Of a stretch of 19,318 nt of DNA, positions 15,220 to 19,318 are shown one piece after another. The stretch's first letter is position 1. Every line of letters starts with the position of its first letter. The position numbers and the translations under genes were made by a program. The notes under the pieces are model-generated. The model was not told the origin of the DNA. It did not search any database and was given only the letters and a program-made list of their open reading frames with translations. Where the stretch lies: positions 1 to 19,318 of the forward strand of contig CAUZOL010000108.1 in NCBI GenBank assembly GCA_963581435.1. The letters run 5' to 3'. This stretch comes from JABISG01 sp963581435. Lineage in GTDB: Bacteria > Planctomycetota > Planctomycetia > Planctomycetales > Planctomycetaceae.

Positions 15220-16098
15220 ATGATGAGAGTTGTCTGGATTACTGTAATTGCCGTCGGCGCATTGTGCGCCGGAAGCCAGACGTCGCGTGCGCAATATGGT
15301 GCCGCCTATCCGCCACCGAATGCTCCGCCGGCATACACGCAACGGCAAGTCATCCCGAATCTTCCGCCGACTGTCAATCTGCAGGAGTGGTCCGGCACTG
15401 TTGGCGGACCAACGACTCCCGTGGGCCCCAATTGCCCTCCGCAATTCTCGCCAGATCGGCATACCGGTTACGCGAATGAGCGGAATGTGTCCACCGGATG
15501 GTACATCAGCGCCATGATGGGGGCGGTGTATCTGGAAGACCAACACAGCGAGGCAATCGACAGCAGCTTGAGACGCGAGGAAGACGCCGCGTTCGACTGG
15601 AACATCAATGGCGGCGCGACAATCGGTTACCGTTTGCCGACCCGTCCTCACGATCTTGGTCAGCTACGAGTCGAGTTCGACACGATCTTCAACAAAAACG
15701 ACGTCAAGACGCTGCTGTTCAACAGCGTTGAACGTAACCCCCGTGGCGAGGTCTCCTCGCAGTCGTTTCTGTTCAATTTGGTCATCGATTTCATCCATTG
15801 GGGCGATGTCGTAACTCCCTACATCGGCGGCGGTGCCGGTTTCATGCGAGTTGATGAGAGTCTGGAATACGGGCGGGCGACGTTTGTTGATGAAGATTAC
15901 GTCTTCGCCTTTCAGGGCATGGCGGGAATCTCGGTCCAACTTAGTGAAAACATCCAATGGTTCACCGAGTGGCGGTATCTCGGCGGCTCGAACCCGGAAT
16001 TCACACGGATTGGACCGCCAGCGCCGACGAGAGTTGATCTACGATCTGAATACAATACGCACTCGATCATGAGCGGAATACGCATCGACCTGCAATAG
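15220..16098 (+). CDS. Outer-membrane beta-barrel protein
   Basis: A secreted protein of 292 residues, probably a small outer-membrane barrel of the OmpA/Opa-like 'OMP beta-barrel' type. The ATG at 15220 is chosen because CGGAGGG lies five bases upstream and the protein then opens with a signal peptide (MMRVVWITVIAVGALCAG, likely cleaved after SRA). The in-frame ATG at 15187 would bury it. A Pro/Gly/Asn-rich linker of roughly 80 residues (YGAAYPPPNAPPAYTQ and on) precedes the barrel, whose strands alternate hydrophobic and polar residues: GWYISAMMGAVYLED, GATIGYRLP, LRVEFDTIF, VVTPYIGGGAGFMRVDES, QGMAGISVQL, WFTEWRYLGG and a closing HSIMSGIRIDL. No ligand can be inferred. It stands alone and converges with the sigma-54 activator gene. 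Confidence 0.8.
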   Translation: MMRVVWITVIAVGALCAGSQTSRAQYGAAYPPPNAPPAYTQRQVIPNLPPTVNLQEWSGTVGGPTTPVGPNCPPQFSPDRHTGYANERNVSTGWYISAMMGAVYLEDQHSEAIDSSLRREEDAAFDWNINGGATIGYRLPTRPHDLGQLRVEFDTIFNKNDVKTLLFNSVERNPRGEVSSQSFLFNLVIDFIHWGDVVTPYIGGGAGFMRVDESLEYGRATFVDEDYVFAFQGMAGISVQLSENIQWFTEWRYLGGSNPEFTRIGPPAPTRVDLRSEYNTHSIMSGIRIDLQ

Positions 16099-16162
16099 CG
16101 GGAACCGGCTCACAGGGATTACAACATCCGGCGGAACAATTCTGTTCTCGCCGCGCCGTTGG

Positions 16163-17584
16163 TCAAGTGTTCTTCAAACCGTATTCTTTGATCTTGCGGT
16201 ATAAAGTTCGCTCGCCGATGCCCAGTAATGACGCGGCCTCTTCGCGTTTGCCGTCGGTCAATTCCAGGGCGCGTTGAATGTAGAACTTCTCCACGTCGGT
16301 CAACGGTCTGCCGACGAGCGCGTCGGCTCCAGACACGATTGCGGACGACTCGCCATCATCTTCCGGACGGGCCAATGCGGCAATTTCTTCCGGCAGATCG
16401 TCGACATCCAATCGGCCATCGGTGTCGAGAACGAGCATTCGCTCGATGGCGTTTCGCAGTTCTCGAATGTTGCCCGGCCAGTCGTAGGTGATCAGCGCAT
16501 GCTTGGCGGCACGTGTAAATGGCAGGACGTCCTTCCCGTCGCGTTCCGAAAGCTGTTTGCAAAAATGGTCCATCAACAACGGGATGTCGCCGCGATGTTC
16601 CCGTAGCGGCGGCAGAACAACGTTGACCACATTCAGACGGTAGTACAGGTCGCTGCGAAATGTCTTTGCTGTGACCATCACCTGCAAATCGGCATTTGTG
16701 GCGGCTACCAGCCGCACGTTGACTTCGTTCTCCTCATTGGCCCCCAGCCGCGTAATCTTGCGGTCTTCGAGTACTCGGAGCAGCTTGATTTGCGTATCGA
16801 CGGGCATCTCACCGACTTCGTCGAGAAACAACGTCCCGCCGTTTGCGTATTCGAATTTGCCGATTCGTTTGGAGACGGCACCGGTGAATGCTCCCGCCTC
16901 GTGACCGAACAGTTCGCTTTCGAGAATGCTTGCCGGAATGGCCGAGATGTTGATGGGGACAAACGGTTTGTTCTTTCGCAGGCTGTTCTGGTGCAGCGCG
17001 CGGGCTGCCAATTCCTTGCCGGTGCCATTCTCTCCCTGAATGAGTACCGTACTGTTTGTGGGGGCTAGACTCTTGAGGACTTCGATGACCTTATGCATTT
17101 GAGGGCTGTTGCCAATCACACCCTCAAAGCCGAATTTCTCGTCCAATCGCCGGCTCAACTCAGCCTTCTCGCGGATCAAACGCAGCCGCGATGATGCTTT
17201 GACGACTGCGCTACGGAGTTCGTTGATGTCGAGCGGTTTGGTGAGATAGGTGTTGGCTCCGTGCTGCATCGCGGTGACGGCCGAGTTGATCGAGCCGTGA
17301 CCGGTGAGCAGGATGACTTCCGCATCGGGAAGTTCCTCTTTCGCCTTGCGGAGAATCTCCAGCCCGTCGATGTCGTCCATCAGCAGATCGGTCACGACGA
17401 CATCGAACTCTTCGCTTTCGATGAGCGAAGCACCCCGGCGTCCCGATCCAGCAACCAGACAATCGGCACCGACTCGCTCCAGGCTTTCGGCCACCGCCTG
17501 CGCGTGCGCTTCATCGTCATCGACGATCAAAACCCGAATTGGAATCGAGCTGGTTTCGGGCGTGGCGTCGTCTTTAGCGGTCAT
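16163..17584 (-). CDS. NtrC-type sigma-54-dependent response regulator
   Basis: A 473-residue response regulator that activates sigma-54 promoters. Receiver domain (about 17-130): acidic pocket DDDE at 22-25, phospho-acceptor Asp66 in VVVTDLLMDD, Thr94 and Lys116 (TYLTKPLD). AAA+ domain (about 155-385): Walker A GENGTGKE (184-191), the sigma-54 contact loop GAFTGA (231-236) and Walker B TLFLDE (251-256). A Fis-type helix-turn-helix closes the protein (GKREEAASLLGIGERTLYRK). All motifs are intact. The ATG at 17584 gives a standard N-terminus; an in-frame start at 17662 would add 26 unlikely residues. The histidine kinase gene lies directly upstream on the same strand (163 bp to this start), so the two form a cognate pair. 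Target genes are unknown. Confidence 0.95.
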   Translation of the reverse strand: MTAKDDATPETSSIPIRVLIVDDDEAHAQAVAESLERVGADCLVAGSGRRGASLIESEEFDVVVTDLLMDDIDGLEILRKAKEELPDAEVILLTGHGSINSAVTAMQHGANTYLTKPLDINELRSAVVKASSRLRLIREKAELSRRLDEKFGFEGVIGNSPQMHKVIEVLKSLAPTNSTVLIQGENGTGKELAARALHQNSLRKNKPFVPINISAIPASILESELFGHEAGAFTGAVSKRIGKFEYANGGTLFLDEVGEMPVDTQIKLLRVLEDRKITRLGANEENEVNVRLVAATNADLQVMVTAKTFRSDLYYRLNVVNVVLPPLREHRGDIPLLMDHFCKQLSERDGKDVLPFTRAAKHALITYDWPGNIRELRNAIERMLVLDTDGRLDVDDLPEEIAALARPEDDGESSAIVSGADALVGRPLTDVEKFYIQRALELTDGKREEAASLLGIGERTLYRKIKEYGLKNT

Positions 17585-17747
17585 GGATATCGCGTCATCG
17601 TTAATGCTACCGGACGGAATTGAAATGCAGCAAATATCGTATCGCGCGGTCTGTTCTGTCAATCGAGTTGTCGCAGCTTCGGACTGCGTGATACAAGTCT
17701 CGCCAATTCACCCCGCCAGAACAATGCCAACGGAATCGTAAACCGGT

Positions 17748-18470
17748 TCATTCGCAGGCGGGTAACGAAATGGTGAAGCGGGTTCCGCGGCCTGGCTCGC
17801 TTTGGCAGGTGATGGTGCCATGGTGGGCCTCGATAATTTTGCGTACCGTTGGCAACCCCAATCCACTGCCACCTTGTGTCGTCGAAAAGAATGTCTGAAA
17901 CATTTTCGACATCGTCCGTTCGTCCATGCCGTTTCCGCTGTCGATCATTTCCAACAACACACGGCCATCGGCGGCCCGCGTTTGCAATTCGAGCAGCCCA
18001 CCTTCGGGCATTGCCTGAGCGGCATTTAGCGCCAGATTCATCAGCACCTGCCGCATCAGCGAACCGTCGAGTTTGGCAGGCGGCAAATCGTTTGCCAGAT
18101 GCGGGCTGATGTCGATGCCGCGCTCTTTCGCCTTGGGCTGATAAAAATCGATGAAGTTGCTGACAAGGCGGTTGAGGTCGCCCTTGGCAAGATCGAGTTC
18201 TCCCACACGCGCGAACTGCAGAAAGGCGTCAAGAACATTTTCCAGACGTCCGCATTCCTGTTGGACGGTATGGAGTTTGGTGAGCATCCGCCGGCTTTCG
18301 GGGACGCTGATCGCTTCCAGATCCTCGCCGAGCAACTCCAGATTCATCAGAATCGTCGAGAGTGGATTCTTGATCTCATGCGCTAAGCCGCCGGCGAGCG
18401 TGGCAATCTCAGCGTACTGAGATTGCAGTCGTTGTCGTTCCTGGTCTTCAAGATGCGAATCGACGGCCAT
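17748..18470 (-). CDS. Soluble histidine kinase (NtrB/AtoS-like core)
   Basis: A short sensor kinase of 240 residues with only the catalytic core. A brief coiled-coil lead (residues 5-22) is followed by the dimerisation/phosphotransfer domain with His31 in GGLAHEIKNPLSTI. The ATPase domain has N box NLALNAAQAM (145-154), G1 DSGNGMDE (177-184), F box FQTFFST and G2 GGSGLGLPTV. No membrane helix, PAS, GAF or other sensor domain is present, which is unusual, so the signal may come from a partner protein. The ATG at 18470 is preferred; an in-frame TTG at 18515 would add 15 residues with a short hydrophobic run but too short to span a membrane. The adjacent downstream NtrC-type regulator is the evident phosphorylation target. 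It follows the pnp stop by 123 bp. Confidence 0.92.
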   Translation of the reverse strand: MAVDSHLEDQERQRLQSQYAEIATLAGGLAHEIKNPLSTILMNLELLGEDLEAISVPESRRMLTKLHTVQQECGRLENVLDAFLQFARVGELDLAKGDLNRLVSNFIDFYQPKAKERGIDISPHLANDLPPAKLDGSLMRQVLMNLALNAAQAMPEGGLLELQTRAADGRVLLEMIDSGNGMDERTMSKMFQTFFSTTQGGSGLGLPTVRKIIEAHHGTITCQSEPGRGTRFTISLPACE

Positions 18471-18593
18471 CACCCCACTCGCTGCACCCAGAATGAAGAC
18501 CGACGCGCAACTCAATGTTACGCGTCCGTCATCATCCCGAATTTGCTTGTTGCCAATTTGACAAACACTGGCGGCATCGCCTGTCAGCGAGCG

Positions 18594-19318
18594 TCATTCG
18601 CCGTCCGACTTGGCGCCGTCCGTCTCAGTGACGTCGGTCTCACCCGAATCTGCCAACACGGCCCGCCGTGACAGCTTGACCCGGTTCTGTTCATCAACGG
18701 CAATCACCTTCACCTGCATCTTGTCGCCGACTTTGCAGATGTCGCTGACCGATTTGACGAATCCGTCGGACAGTTCACTAATGTGGCACAGCCCGTCTTT
18801 GCCCGGTGCAATCTCGATGAACGCACCGAAATCCTTCACCGAACTGACCGTGCCGTTGTAAACACGGCCGACCTTGATCTCTTCGGTCAACGCCTCGATG
18901 CGGGCTAACGCATCGTCGGCAGCCGCTTGATCTGCCGCTGCAATGACGACTGTGCCGTCATCCTGAATATCGACCGACGTGCCAGTTTCTTCCTGGATCG
19001 CGCGAATCGTTTTTCCGCCCGGTCCGATCAACAAACCGATTTTTTCGGGATCGATCTTGGTGTTGGAAAGCCGGGGAGCATACTGCGAGGTATCGGCCCG
19101 CGGACGCGGAATGGCCGACAGCATCGTCTTGAGTAATTCAATCCGCGCGCCCTTGGCTTGGTCCAACGTCTCACGAATAATCTTCTCGCTGATGCCCGTG
19201 ATCTTCATGTCGAGCTGAATGCCGGTGATGCCCTTTTGGGTACCCGCCACTTTGAAGTCCATGTCGCCGAAGTGGTCTTCGTCGCCCATGATGTCGGTCA
19301 GCAGCGTATACTTATCGG
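18594..19318 (-). CDS. pnp: Polynucleotide phosphorylase, C-terminal part (runs off right edge)
   Basis: The 3' part of the gene for polynucleotide phosphorylase, the 3'-to-5' phosphorolytic exoribonuclease of RNA turnover. The visible frame reads KYTLLTDIMGDEDHFGDMDF, continuing in KVAGTQKGITGIQLDMKI, the conserved end of the second RNase PH-like core. Then come an RNA-binding KH domain (IGLLIGPGGKTIRAIQEETG, with the GPGG loop) and an S1 domain (GRVYNGTVSSVKDFGAFIEI, LCHISELSDGFV). The tail is short and acidic (TDVTETDGAKSDGE). About 241 residues are visible of a protein usually near 700; the start lies beyond the window. The two-component genes follow on the same strand but after 123 bp and probably have their own promoter. 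Confidence 0.97.
   Translation of the reverse strand, partial: DKYTLLTDIMGDEDHFGDMDFKVAGTQKGITGIQLDMKITGISEKIIRETLDQAKGARIELLKTMLSAIPRPRADTSQYAPRLSNTKIDPEKIGLLIGPGGKTIRAIQEETGTSVDIQDDGTVVIAAADQAAADDALARIEALTEEIKVGRVYNGTVSSVKDFGAFIEIAPGKDGLCHISELSDGFVKSVSDICKVGDKMQVKVIAVDEQNRVKLSRRAVLADSGETDVTETDGAKSDGE

Overview
The window most likely comes from a planctomycete (Planctomycetota). The basis is the gene content and style: a Tat-exported DUF1501 protein, a membrane-anchored von Willebrand A (vWA) protein with a long acidic cytoplasmic head, secreted proteins of no known family, many starts with poor ribosome binding sites, and non-coding repeats of the hairpin and 7-mer kinds that I associate with this phylum. 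This is a judgement from sequence style, not a database result. No rRNA, tRNA, CRISPR array or complete mobile element was found.

Left part (1-9.2 kb). A porin-like outer-membrane gene (minus) is cut short at its 3' end, and what may be the first codons of an inserted gene lie at the window edge. Divergent from it are a transglutaminase-like lipoprotein and a LysR regulator (plus). Convergent with these is a large vWA membrane protein (minus). A gap of about 600 bp follows, with a nested palindromic repeat island (6000-6257) just before the DUF1501 gene (plus). That gene converges with a secreted protein of unknown family (minus).

Middle part (9.2-14.8 kb). A three-gene minus-strand operon encodes an AtuA-type protein split into a large N-terminal ORF and a small C-terminal ORF, followed by a LiuC/AtuE-like enoyl-CoA hydratase. 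This points to acyl-CoA catabolism of branched or isoprenoid compounds. The small AtuA ORF runs into a 7-mer repeat tract and a perfect palindrome. Divergent from this operon is a mandelate racemase/enolase-superfamily gene that has lost its central barrel and changed frame (a pseudogene), followed by an intact sodium:solute symporter.

Right part (14.8-19.3 kb). After a 410-bp non-coding stretch comes a small outer-membrane beta-barrel protein (plus). Convergent with it is a two-component system on the minus strand, a short soluble histidine kinase followed by an NtrC-type sigma-54 activator. Upstream of the kinase is the 3' end of polynucleotide phosphorylase (KH and S1 domains), which runs off the right edge.

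Most genes are ordinary members of known families. The points most worth a second look are the repeat island, the repeat-driven extension of the split AtuA, the internally deleted enolase-family gene and the truncated porin. I did not find clear evidence of a new multi-gene system.
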